Below the pieces are notes generated by a model. The model was not told the origin of the DNA. It worked only from the letters and a program-made list of their open reading frames with translations, and did no database searches. The position numbers and the translations under genes are program-made. From the IMG/VR virus record IMGVR_UViG_3300008997_002311, positions 62,001 through 126,000 of that record: a DNA stretch of 64,000 nt; one strand, 5' to 3'. Positions 53,575 to 61,383 of the stretch are shown one piece after another. Source of the DNA: a virus. Position 1 is the stretch's first letter. Every line of letters starts with the position of its first letter.

Positions 53575-54381
53575 ATGCCTGAAGGGCCAGAATGTAAAAG
53601 GATTGGGGAGTCTCTCGCTCGAGAAGTCTCTAATAAGACCATCGTGGGTATCGATATTTTAGGAGGCAGATATACTAAGAAAGAGCCTTCCGGTTTATCA
53701 GATTTAATTTCTGAATTGCCAGTAGGCGTCGTTGGAGTGGGCGTGCATGGAAAATTTATTTATTGGATCTTGCTCAAAGAATACTCTCTTTGGAACACGT
53801 TGGGAATGAGTGGATTTTGGTCTGGTGAAAAACAAAAGCATTCTAGAATAAGATTTAGCTTTTTAGATGGCTCTCAAGTTTATTTTAACGACACTAGAAA
53901 TTTTGGAACTGTTAAGTTAGTAAAGGGAAAATCTGAGCTAGTAAAAAAACTACAGTCTCTTGGACCAGACATGCTTTCAGAAGACGTAGAAGACTCAACT
54001 TTTATTTCAGCTTTAAGAAAAAAGAATAAGCACAACATTTGCAAAGTTATCATGGATCAAAGCGTAATAGCTGGTGTCGGAAATTATGTAAAAGCAGAAT
54101 CTCTTTGGCTTGCTAAAATTAATCCAGCTAACGCAGTATCAGAGTTAAATGATGAAAAGCTTGTTTCGCTTAACACTTCTATAAAAAATGTTCTTAGAGC
54201 TTCTTACCAAAGCGGAGGAGCAACAATTAAATCATATCAAAATTTTAACGGTGAAATTGGAGATTACTCTTCGAAGTTTTTAGTATATAATCAGAAAACT
54301 GATCCTCACGGAAACAAAGTAATCAAATATCGAACTCCAGACGGAAGAACGACGCACTGGGTACCAGAAATTCAAATTTAG
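53575..54381 (+). CDS. Fpg/Nei-type DNA glycosylase, zinc-less finger
   Basis: Base-excision glycosylase/AP lyase for oxidised bases (268 aa; E. coli Fpg 269). The N-terminus MPEGPECKRI gives catalytic Pro2 and Glu3 after Met removal; helix-two-turn-helix at about 160-185 (KVIMDQSVIAGVGNYVKAES). In the C-terminus the usual four zinc cysteines are absent: NQKTDPHGNKVIKYRTPDGR ends in TTHWVPE, a beta-hairpin with a conserved Arg as in NEIL1 and some viral and plant Fpg. The gene is 8 nt after the sulfotransferase gene with AGGAG before the start. Confidence 0.93.
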   Translation: MPEGPECKRIGESLAREVSNKTIVGIDILGGRYTKKEPSGLSDLISELPVGVVGVGVHGKFIYWILLKEYSLWNTLGMSGFWSGEKQKHSRIRFSFLDGSQVYFNDTRNFGTVKLVKGKSELVKKLQSLGPDMLSEDVEDSTFISALRKKNKHNICKVIMDQSVIAGVGNYVKAESLWLAKINPANAVSELNDEKLVSLNTSIKNVLRASYQSGGATIKSYQNFNGEIGDYSSKFLVYNQKTDPHGNKVIKYRTPDGRTTHWVPEIQI

Positions 54382-54390
54382 GAGAATAAA

Positions 54391-54669
54391 ATGGCAGAAA
54401 ATAATTATAAAATGACAGATCACGCAATCGCGCACGTTGCTAAGCTCGTTCAGGTTGCTATGCTTACTGGCACAGATATTGTCGACCACTTGAGATCTCT
54501 AGAGTTTTCTTTAGATGAGTCTGGAAATCTTGTACCGGCAGAAAAGTCTTTATCTTCTTTAGGCATGGAAATTGAATCTATGTTTACTGAAATTGAAAAT
54601 TCGCAACCCCAAGAAGAAGAAAACAATTTTCAATTAGATTCTCGAAACGTCTCTATTTTTGAAGCTTAA
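54391..54669 (+). CDS. Small hypothetical protein after glycosylase
   Basis: A 92-residue acidic protein with a helical N-terminus (MTDHAIAHVAKLVQVAMLTG), then a short extended and Gln/Glu-rich C-terminus. The segment TGTDIVDHLRSLEFSLDESG is like the IxLxDFLxxLEFxxxE segment near the start of the J-domain gene next to it (IELSDFLQQLEFAVGE), so the two may share a domain. Family unknown. Confidence 0.6.
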   Translation: MAENNYKMTDHAIAHVAKLVQVAMLTGTDIVDHLRSLEFSLDESGNLVPAEKSLSSLGMEIESMFTEIENSQPQEEENNFQLDSRNVSIFEA

Positions 54670-54679
54670 AGCGAAAATG

Positions 54680-54704
54680 TGATACTTAGCATTAGCAAGT
54701 GTCA
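54680..54704 (+). promoter_or_regulatory. Hairpin before J-domain gene
   Basis: TGATACTT pairs with AAGTGTCA (one G-U) around a 9-nt loop, ending 4 nt before the ATG at 54709. No Shine-Dalgarno sequence is present, so folding may influence initiation. Confidence 0.35.
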
Positions 54705-54708
54705 TACA

Positions 54709-55518
54709 ATGAAAGCATCAAACAAAAGAGAAAAAATAAAGCTTAGCCAAAAATATTCAGAAATGAATTTTTGGAAGAGCTCTCTTGAAGATATAAAAGA
54801 TTTATTTCATGCTTATGATATAGAATTATCTGATTTTTTGCAACAACTAGAATTTGCGGTCGGGGAATCTGTTAAATCTCCAACAGAAGAAACTTCAATA
54901 ATAAACCGAGAAGAAAAAGAAGATCCTCAAGCTAAGCTTGAAAACCCCCAATCTTGCAAAGAGTCTTTTGAAGAAAAAGAAAGAGAAGTTTACAATAATT
55001 CTGCTCCTTCGTGGATGAAAAAAGCTTTTAAAGCTATTGCGATAAAAACGCATCCAGACAAAGTTTTATTTAGAGACGACTTATCTGAATCGCAAAAAGA
55101 AGATTTAGTAAAAAAATATGCTGCAGCTGCTGATGCAATAGCGTCATCAAGCGGAATTGCTCTGTTGGAGATATCGAAATCTTTAGATATTGAATTAGAT
55201 CTTTCGCCTAAAGAGCAGATTGATATGCTAGAAAACAAAATAAAAAAAATAAAATCTGAAATCCATGATCATAAAGCAATGGTTTCTTGGTCTTGGGGAG
55301 AATCTGAAGGAGATTTAAGCACTAGGACTAATTTAATAGTTTACGTTAGAAGCTATTTGAAAAAACCAGTTTTAAATGCTAGCACAATAAAAACTCTTAT
55401 AGAGAAATACGAAAATGGAGAAACTCTTTTTGAAAAAAACAATAAAAGAGATAAAATATTAAAAAGAAAAGTAGGAACGCACCCACATCCAAGCATCGGG
55501 AAAATGAGAAAAAAATGA
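54709..55518 (+). CDS. J-domain-like protein
   Basis: A 269-residue protein. Residues about 100-150 contain APSWMKKAFKAIAIKTHPDK, with the HPD loop that in DnaJ stimulates Hsp70 ATPase, followed by helix III residues (EDLVKKYAAAADAIAS). The N-terminal 50 residues (DIELSDFLQQLEFAVGE) resemble the small protein upstream. A charged C-terminus (KIKKIKSEIHDHKAMVSWSW) follows, with no Gly/Phe or zinc region, so it is a type III-like J-protein. Start is uncertain: ATG 54709 is chosen, GTG 54679 is in frame; neither has a ribosome-binding site. It may recruit host DnaK for capsid assembly or replication. Confidence 0.75.
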   Translation: MKASNKREKIKLSQKYSEMNFWKSSLEDIKDLFHAYDIELSDFLQQLEFAVGESVKSPTEETSIINREEKEDPQAKLENPQSCKESFEEKEREVYNNSAPSWMKKAFKAIAIKTHPDKVLFRDDLSESQKEDLVKKYAAAADAIASSSGIALLEISKSLDIELDLSPKEQIDMLENKIKKIKSEIHDHKAMVSWSWGESEGDLSTRTNLIVYVRSYLKKPVLNASTIKTLIEKYENGETLFEKNNKRDKILKRKVGTHPHPSIGKMRKK

Positions 55519-55775
55519 AAGAAGGATCTCTTATTGTTTTTGAGCAATCAGCCCACGGTCAAGCTTTAGCAGACTACAAACTAAAAAATGTAGAAAATCA
55601 AATGGAGCTTTTTACATACCATTCAGCTCTAATAGAGCCTGGTGATTATGGAGTAATATGTAAATTACAAAAATTTGACTCTTTTAACCATGTGCTTTTA
55701 GCTGATGTTTTGATTGGAGATACTTTAATTTTCGATGTAGATCTAAGCGTTACTGAAATTTCTATAGTAAATTAG
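55515..55775 (+). CDS. Small beta-rich hypothetical protein
   Basis: An 86-residue protein with alternating hydrophobic strands (GSLIVFEQ, GVICKLQKF, ADVLIGDTLIFDVD). ATG overlaps the J-domain stop by 4 nt; its stop overlaps the end of the reverse-strand gene by 4 nt. No family recognised. Confidence 0.6.
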   Translation: MKEGSLIVFEQSAHGQALADYKLKNVENQMELFTYHSALIEPGDYGVICKLQKFDSFNHVLLADVLIGDTLIFDVDLSVTEISIVN

Positions 55776-56506
55776 AAACATTCTCTAGCTAAAGATACGC
55801 TGCCACCTTCACCAACTATAAAAGTTTTGATTTTGACGTGAGGAAAATAATCTTTGCAAAGGTCGGCAATAGCATTGACGTTTCCTGAGCTGTCATCATA
55901 GAAATAAACTTCTTCTGGGTTATACTGATCTATGTAAGATCTCATTATTTTAGCTTTTGCTCCTGGTCCACCGCCACTGTCTCCCGCGGTGTTGATGTCA
56001 GAGCTAGATATGCTTAGTCCTTGATCAGATAAAAATTGAGCTATGTCTTTTTGATTAGTTGGGGTTATATTTTTTCCAGCTAGCGATTGAAGGTTTGAAG
56101 TTCCAGACCTAGCAGTAATGATTACTAGCATAGATCCGGGCATACCTTGCGCGCTTTTCGCGATAGACAAAACATTGTCTATGGGAGAAACTGTATCTAA
56201 ATCAATGCTTGCTGTTTTAGAAAAATCAAACTTGTCTTCTAGTTCGTTGGCTGTTAAGAAATTTAGGTCTTTTCTTGCTTTTTCTTCGTATTTAGCAAAA
56301 TCTTCTGAAGAGAACCAAACAACTTCACTCGAAGTTTCTCGATCATCAACAGCTTCAAAGTCTAAATTGTTATCGATAATCCAGTCCATAAATTGCGGAT
56401 CTGATTCGTTGTTAGAATTAATTCTTTGTACTCCGATTATACTGTTGGTGATAGCCAACGTATCATCAAAATCAAAAGCGAACAATTTTTTGATATTTTG
56501 AGGCAT
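55772..56506 (-). CDS. HAD-superfamily phosphatase-like protein
   Basis: The only clear reverse-strand gene. The 244-residue protein has HAD motif I (FDFDDTLA, nucleophile D12, acid D14), motif II (VIITARSG, about 131-138), a Lys in KAKIMRSY and motif IV (VYFYDDSSGN, about 207-216). Such proteins in phages include polynucleotide 5'- or 3'-phosphatases and nucleotidases; no partner kinase domain is present, so the substrate is open. A TATTTAT motif lies 24 nt upstream on this strand (56536-56530), with AAGGA at the start. It converges with the small gene at 55515. Confidence 0.82.
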   Translation of the reverse strand: MPQNIKKLFAFDFDDTLAITNSIIGVQRINSNNESDPQFMDWIIDNNLDFEAVDDRETSSEVVWFSSEDFAKYEEKARKDLNFLTANELEDKFDFSKTASIDLDTVSPIDNVLSIAKSAQGMPGSMLVIITARSGTSNLQSLAGKNITPTNQKDIAQFLSDQGLSISSSDINTAGDSGGGPGAKAKIMRSYIDQYNPEEVYFYDDSSGNVNAIADLCKDYFPHVKIKTFIVGEGGSVSLARECF

Positions 56507-56529
56507 TTTTTAGTTTCCTTTTATAAAAT

Positions 56530-56536
56530 ATAAATA
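56530..56536 (-). promoter_or_regulatory. Putative late promoter motif (HAD gene, reverse strand)
   Basis: TATTTAT on the - strand, in the context TTAATATTTATAT, about 24 nt before the HAD start. It is the only copy on this strand and lies before the only gene on this strand, which supports the motif being directional. Confidence 0.5.
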
Positions 56537-56558
56537 TTAATGATAAAGTGAGATACTA

Positions 56559-56849
56559 ATGAATTCTTTACGTCTGTTAATTAGAGAGATTCTAAGAGAG
56601 CAAGTTGTTGGCTATACGCCGCCGTCTAAAGATGACGATGACAATAGCGGTTATATAGAGTTTGGCGATTTGTCGGCACCTTCGAAAGAAAAAACTTCTG
56701 AAACAGAAGATCCAGAAGATCAAGAACAGCTAAGCGCGCAAGAGCAACAATTAACTCAGCAGCGCCAGCAAGACATAGACAAAAAAGACGCTAATGCTGT
56801 AAACTACGACGGAAGGGAACTACAAAGATTAAGAAATTCAACAGGATAA
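56559..56849 (+). CDS. Small acidic protein with capsid-targeting-like N-terminus
   Basis: A 96-residue protein. The N-terminus MNSLRLLIREILREQVVGY is an amphipathic helix ending in ILRE|Q, very like LRKYIQKIIKEQ at 40657 and the tags at 7781 and 8270. The rest is acidic and Gln/Ser-rich, predicted disordered (PPSKDDDDNSGYIEFGDL, EDPEDQEQLSAQEQQLTQQR). Internal head protein or a small regulator; the tag favours capsid entry. No clear ribosome-binding site. Confidence 0.55.
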   Translation: MNSLRLLIREILREQVVGYTPPSKDDDDNSGYIEFGDLSAPSKEKTSETEDPEDQEQLSAQEQQLTQQRQQDIDKKDANAVNYDGRELQRLRNSTG

Positions 56850-56853
56850 AGTG

Positions 56854-56900
56854 AAAAACCTCTCGTTATTTGATATAATGGATTATCAATAGAGGTTTTT
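56854..56900 (+). promoter_or_regulatory. Hairpin with internal extended -10 promoter before the DnaE gene
   Basis: AAAAACCTCT (56854-56863) pairs perfectly over 10 bp with AGAGGTTTTT (56891-56900). The AGAGG is the ribosome-binding site for the GTG at 56903, so the fold would hide it. In the 27-nt loop lies TGATATAAT (56871-56879), an extended -10 element; a transcript starting near 56886 lacks the 5' arm and leaves the site free. The same stem followed by Ts could act as a terminator for upstream transcripts. Confidence 0.6.
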
Positions 56901-56902
56901 AA

Positions 56903-59900
56903 GTGAAGGTTCCTAGTAAGTTTTTTGGTTTGCATTCCCATTCTGGTTTTTCTATTTTTGATGGTCTTGGATACCCCCAAGAGCATATTGACTTTTGCCG
57001 CGAAAATGGATTAGATGGTTGGTCTTTGACCGATCATGGTCATATGAACGGTTTTGCGCATGCTTATCTCCATACAGAAAAATTAAATAAAGCTGGAGGC
57101 AACTTTAAGCTTATTCCGGGTTGTGAAATGTATGTCCACCCAGATTTAGACGTGTGGAAGCTAGATTATGAAATAAACAAAATGGCTAAAAAAGGCGACA
57201 AAGAAGCTTTGGATATTCTAAAAAAGCAAAGAGAAGCAATTCAAACTCCGCTTTTAGCTTTTGTAGATGAACACGATGAAACTTTAGATGTCGGTTTAGA
57301 GGGTGCCTCTTTAACTGTTGAAAACGAGGAAGAAACGAAATCAGGAAAATTTTACGATCCAATCAAACGTCGACACCATTTAGTAGTTTTACCGAAAACG
57401 TCTGAAGGTCTACAAAGGTTGTTTCATTTGATTTCTAGAGGGTACACAGAAGGATTCTATAGGTTTCCAAGAGTGGACTATAAGATGCTTAAAGAGGCAG
57501 CCAAGGGAGGCCATCTAATGGTTTCGACAGCTTGTATTGGCGGCCCTTTAGCTTATGACGTATTTCAACCACTACAAGAAACTAACTTTGAAGATCTTAT
57601 TCCTTCGCTTTTTGATGACGAATCTTTGAGAAATAAAATTCTTTCTAAGTTTGAATATTCTTATGACCAGCTCGCAGACGCTGTTGGCGAAGAAAACGTT
57701 ATGCTAGAACTTCAATTCAACAAGCTTCCAGCTCAGCACTTAGTGAATAGAGCAATATTAGAATTTGCAAGAACACGGTCTTTAACCGACCAACTTGTCG
57801 TTACTTGCGATTCTCATTATGCTTCTCCAGAGCACTGGAAAGAAAGAGAACTCTATAAAAAGTTGGGCTGGCTAAATTATAAAAGCTTTAATCCAGACAA
57901 TCTTCCAAAATCTAAAGACGATCTTAAGTGTGAGCTTTATCCTAAAAATGCTCAACAGGTGTGGGAATCTTATCTTGAAACTTCTGCTGAGCATGATTTT
58001 TATAATAGCGATGAAATATTTGAAGCTATCGAAAGAACTCACGATGTAGCTCACGAAATGATTGGCGAGATACACCCAGACCGCAAAATGAAACTTCCGT
58101 CGTATGTCGTTCCAGAAGGGGTGACAGCAAATAAAGCTCTTTTAGAAGCTTCTAAAGAGGGGTTGGTCAAGCGAGGGCTAGCAAATAAGCCAGAATATGT
58201 GGAGCGGATGAAAACCGAGCTAAAAGTTATTTTTGATAAAAACTTTTCTGAGTATTTTCTTACAATGAAAGCAATTATTGATTTAGCTCGAGAAAAAATG
58301 TTAGCTGGCCCAGGTCGAGGCTCTGGTGCGGGATCTTTAGTAAACTATGCACTGTATATTACGGATATCGATCCTGTAGAATATGGGCTTTTGTTTGAGC
58401 GTTTTATGTCTCCAGAGCGTACTGAAATGCCAGATATCGATACAGATATTGCGGATAGAGATGAGCTCATCAAGATTCTTAGAAGTAATTTTGGAAATAA
58501 AAACGTAATTCCAATTTCAAATTACAATACTTTTAAAATCAAGAGTCTTCTTAAAGATGTATCTAGGTTTTACGGCATTGAGTTTTCTGAAGTAAACAAA
58601 ACTTTAGCTTCATTAGAAAGAGAAGTAGCCCAAGGAAGAAAAGCTGACGGCGTAGATGCAGCTTTTGATATTAGTTTTGAAGAAGCTAAAAAGTATTCTA
58701 CGAAAGTCAGAGATTATCTAGAAAAATACCCGCAAATTGCTGATCCTATAAACGTGTTATATAAGCAAAACAAGGCTCTCGGCCGACACGCTGGTGGAGT
58801 AATTGTATCTGAAAAGATCGAAGAAAGAATGCCGTTGATTGTTGCTAGGGGAGAAATGCAAACTCCTTGGGTAGAAGGCATGAACTATAAACATCTAGAA
58901 GAATTTGGGTGGATCAAATTTGATTTACTTGGATTGGAAACACTTAGAATTATTGAGAGGACTATTTCTCTTGTTTTAGAAAAGTCTGGAATAGAAAATC
59001 CTTCTTTCGAGCAAATTGTTGAATGGTACAATTCTCATATTGCTCCAAATGTGATAGATTTCAACGACCAAAAAGTTTATGAAAATGTTTATCACTCTGG
59101 AAGATGGGCTGGAATTTTTCAGTGTACTCAGCGAGGAGCTCAAGCGCTTTTCAAAAGAGCTAAGCCGGTAGGGTTAGTTGATTTGGCTACTTTGACTTCT
59201 ATTTACCGACCAGGTCCACTGTCTGCCAAAGTAGACAAACTTTATATTAAGGCTAAAAACAATCCAGAAAATGTTTTTTATGGTCATCCATTGATTGAAC
59301 AAGTTCTTAATTCAACTTATGGAATGATTATTTTTCAAGAGCAAGTAATGGAGCTTTGCCACGTGGTTGCTGGATTCCCTAAAGCTGAATGTAACAAACT
59401 TAGAAAAATGATGAAGCCAGTTGGTTCTGGTAATGAAAACATAAAGAAAGCTGCCGCCCTTAAGAATAAGTTTGTAGAAGGCGCATCAAAAAATGGTGTA
59501 GAGAAAAATATTGCTAGCGAGCTTTATGATAGGATTCTGTATTTCTCTGGGTACGGATTTAATAAGTCTCACGCGGTTTCTTATGCTGTGAACTCATATC
59601 ATTGTGCATGGTTCATGACCTATTTTGAACAAGAGTGGATTCAAGCTTACTTAGAAGCATGTTCAGGAAATCCTAAAAAGCTTTCAAAGGCTTTAAGCGA
59701 AGTAAAGGCGCTTGGCTATAAAATAGTCCCAATTGACATTAATAAAGCTGGTAAAGCTTGGACTTGCATAGACGATAATTCTTTGATGCCCTCATTTTTG
59801 TCTTGCAAAGGTGTGGGCGCAGCAGCGGTTGAAGAAATTTTGGAAAAACGCCCTTACAAATCGCTTGAAGATATGTTTTGGAGTGAAGATGGAACTTGGA

Positions 59901-60502
59901 AGCATGCTAAATTCAACAAGAGAGCTATAGAGTCCTTGATAAAAATTAGAGCTTTTGACTCCCTAGAGTGCGTCGGCCCAGACAAAGATTTTAAGAGTTA
60001 TGCGCATATGCACTCTGTTGTTATAGAAAACTTTAACGAGCTTAGAAAACGTACTAAGAAAGATCCTTATCGTGGAAAAAATAATTTCTTTAAAATTCTT
60101 GTAGAGAGCTCTGAAATTTCTGAGTGGTCTTTCGACGCAATGATGAATTTTGAACAAGAGCTTTTGGGAACCATTAATGTAGAAGCTCTTTTACCAGAAA
60201 AATTTGTAAAAAGAATGAATGACAAAAATATTCTTTCTTTAGATGAACATTGTGGTAGAGAGTTTTACTGGTTTGTTTTAACAAAAGCAATCCCCAAACT
60301 CACAAAAAACAAGAAGCCATATTTGCTCTTGAACGGCATAGCTTCAACAGGAAAATCTCATAGAATGTTTTGCTGGGGAGTGCCTAAAGATGCTGATTTA
60401 GATCCTTTTACTTTTTGCATCGCAGAAGTAGATAAAAATGATTTCGGAATGTCTACGAAGTGGAACAGGATCAAAAAATTTAGCTTTAATGATCTTTCTT
60501 AA
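56903..60502 (+). CDS. dnaE: DNA polymerase III alpha subunit-like, family C (DnaE)
   Basis: Probable main replicative polymerase (1199 aa; E. coli DnaE 1160). An N-terminal PHP domain starts FFGLHSHSGFSIFDGLGY and GWSLTDHGHMNGFAHAY with most metal-binding His/Asp positions kept; an insert of about 70 polar residues follows (85-155). The palm has GRGSGAGSLVNYALYITDID and PDIDTD with D511/D513, and D674 in KFDLLGLETL. C-terminal fingers and a domain ending near 1100 are intact. GTG start. Phages usually carry family A or B enzymes, so a family C gene in a T4-like virion is notable; a second polymerase of family A is at 39428. Confidence 0.93.
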   Translation: MKVPSKFFGLHSHSGFSIFDGLGYPQEHIDFCRENGLDGWSLTDHGHMNGFAHAYLHTEKLNKAGGNFKLIPGCEMYVHPDLDVWKLDYEINKMAKKGDKEALDILKKQREAIQTPLLAFVDEHDETLDVGLEGASLTVENEEETKSGKFYDPIKRRHHLVVLPKTSEGLQRLFHLISRGYTEGFYRFPRVDYKMLKEAAKGGHLMVSTACIGGPLAYDVFQPLQETNFEDLIPSLFDDESLRNKILSKFEYSYDQLADAVGEENVMLELQFNKLPAQHLVNRAILEFARTRSLTDQLVVTCDSHYASPEHWKERELYKKLGWLNYKSFNPDNLPKSKDDLKCELYPKNAQQVWESYLETSAEHDFYNSDEIFEAIERTHDVAHEMIGEIHPDRKMKLPSYVVPEGVTANKALLEASKEGLVKRGLANKPEYVERMKTELKVIFDKNFSEYFLTMKAIIDLAREKMLAGPGRGSGAGSLVNYALYITDIDPVEYGLLFERFMSPERTEMPDIDTDIADRDELIKILRSNFGNKNVIPISNYNTFKIKSLLKDVSRFYGIEFSEVNKTLASLEREVAQGRKADGVDAAFDISFEEAKKYSTKVRDYLEKYPQIADPINVLYKQNKALGRHAGGVIVSEKIEERMPLIVARGEMQTPWVEGMNYKHLEEFGWIKFDLLGLETLRIIERTISLVLEKSGIENPSFEQIVEWYNSHIAPNVIDFNDQKVYENVYHSGRWAGIFQCTQRGAQALFKRAKPVGLVDLATLTSIYRPGPLSAKVDKLYIKAKNNPENVFYGHPLIEQVLNSTYGMIIFQEQVMELCHVVAGFPKAECNKLRKMMKPVGSGNENIKKAAALKNKFVEGASKNGVEKNIASELYDRILYFSGYGFNKSHAVSYAVNSYHCAWFMTYFEQEWIQAYLEACSGNPKKLSKALSEVKALGYKIVPIDINKAGKAWTCIDDNSLMPSFLSCKGVGAAAVEEILEKRPYKSLEDMFWSEDGTWKHAKFNKRAIESLIKIRAFDSLECVGPDKDFKSYAHMHSVVIENFNELRKRTKKDPYRGKNNFFKILVESSEISEWSFDAMMNFEQELLGTINVEALLPEKFVKRMNDKNILSLDEHCGREFYWFVLTKAIPKLTKNKKPYLLLNGIASTGKSHRMFCWGVPKDADLDPFTFCIAEVDKNDFGMSTKWNRIKKFSFNDLS

Positions 60503-60537
60503 TTGTAAAAATCACAAACTCGGAGTAGAATAATCTT

Positions 60538-61383
60538 ATGGTTGAAAACTATATAAATTTAAATCAAGCGTTTGTTGAAGAATTAGTAGACCTCAAATTT
60601 AACGGTGAAGAAGTTAAGTCGAGAGGATTCACGCAAAAAGAAAAATTGTTTTGCTCTTTCATTATAAAAGATCCAACAGATCTAAAGATCAAAGTGCCCG
60701 CCCGCAAGTTTAATGAAGATTACGCTGTTTTAGAGTGGCTTTGGTATCTTACTTCCAATTGCGAAGTAAGCAATATTGGGAAGTTTGCTGATATATGGAA
60801 TAAAATAGCTGATGAAGATAATTTAGTTGAATCAAATTATGGAAGTTATATAAAGCCTGCTTGGTATGATTTAGTAAACGAGCTTCTTAACGATAGAGAT
60901 ACAAGAAGAGCTACTTGCGTAATTAACCAACCTCACCATCGATGGAAAAATCCTAACGACTACCCCTGCACTCATTATATTCATTTTTTTATTAGAGGAG
61001 ATGCTCTTCACTTGGGAGTTTACATGAGATCTAACGATGCAGTTTTTGGTTTTTGCAATGACGTTTTTACTTTTGCGTTGTTTCAACAGCTTATGTTAAA
61101 CGAACTAAATTCTCGTGGTGCTAATTTAAAGCTAGGCAATTATTACCATTCAGCTGGAAGCTTTCATGTTTATGATCGACATTACGAAATGCTAGAAAAA
61201 ATCTCAAAAAACTACTTTAAGAAAGCTAGAAAAGAAGGGTATCCCACATTTGAAAAAATGACTTTAAATCCAGATTTAACTTGGCCAAAAATGGAAAAAT
61301 TTATATCTTTTTTTGAAGAAAACCTAGACAAAGACGAAATATCGAGTAAGATTAAAGAGATTAGGGAGATTATCTTTCAATGA
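60538..61383 (+). CDS. ThyA-fold dNMP (hydroxy)methylase, probably dCMP-specific
   Basis: A 281-residue thymidylate-synthase-fold protein. Aligned with E. coli ThyA, C144 is the nucleophile (DYPCTHYIHFF), R164-S165-x-D167 the phosphate/folate motif (MRSNDAVFGF), R123/R124 the partner-subunit arginines, and H210/Y212 (SFHVYD) are kept. The residue that fixes uracil in ThyA (N177, 11 after the Arg) is Asp here (D175, in FCNDVF). The same Asn-to-Asp change marks T4 dCMP hydroxymethylase (Asp179). With thyX elsewhere covering dTMP, this gene probably makes hydroxymethyl-dCMP. Methyl-dCMP synthesis is an alternative. Confidence 0.8.
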   Translation: MVENYINLNQAFVEELVDLKFNGEEVKSRGFTQKEKLFCSFIIKDPTDLKIKVPARKFNEDYAVLEWLWYLTSNCEVSNIGKFADIWNKIADEDNLVESNYGSYIKPAWYDLVNELLNDRDTRRATCVINQPHHRWKNPNDYPCTHYIHFFIRGDALHLGVYMRSNDAVFGFCNDVFTFALFQQLMLNELNSRGANLKLGNYYHSAGSFHVYDRHYEMLEKISKNYFKKARKEGYPTFEKMTLNPDLTWPKMEKFISFFEENLDKDEISSKIKEIREIIFQ

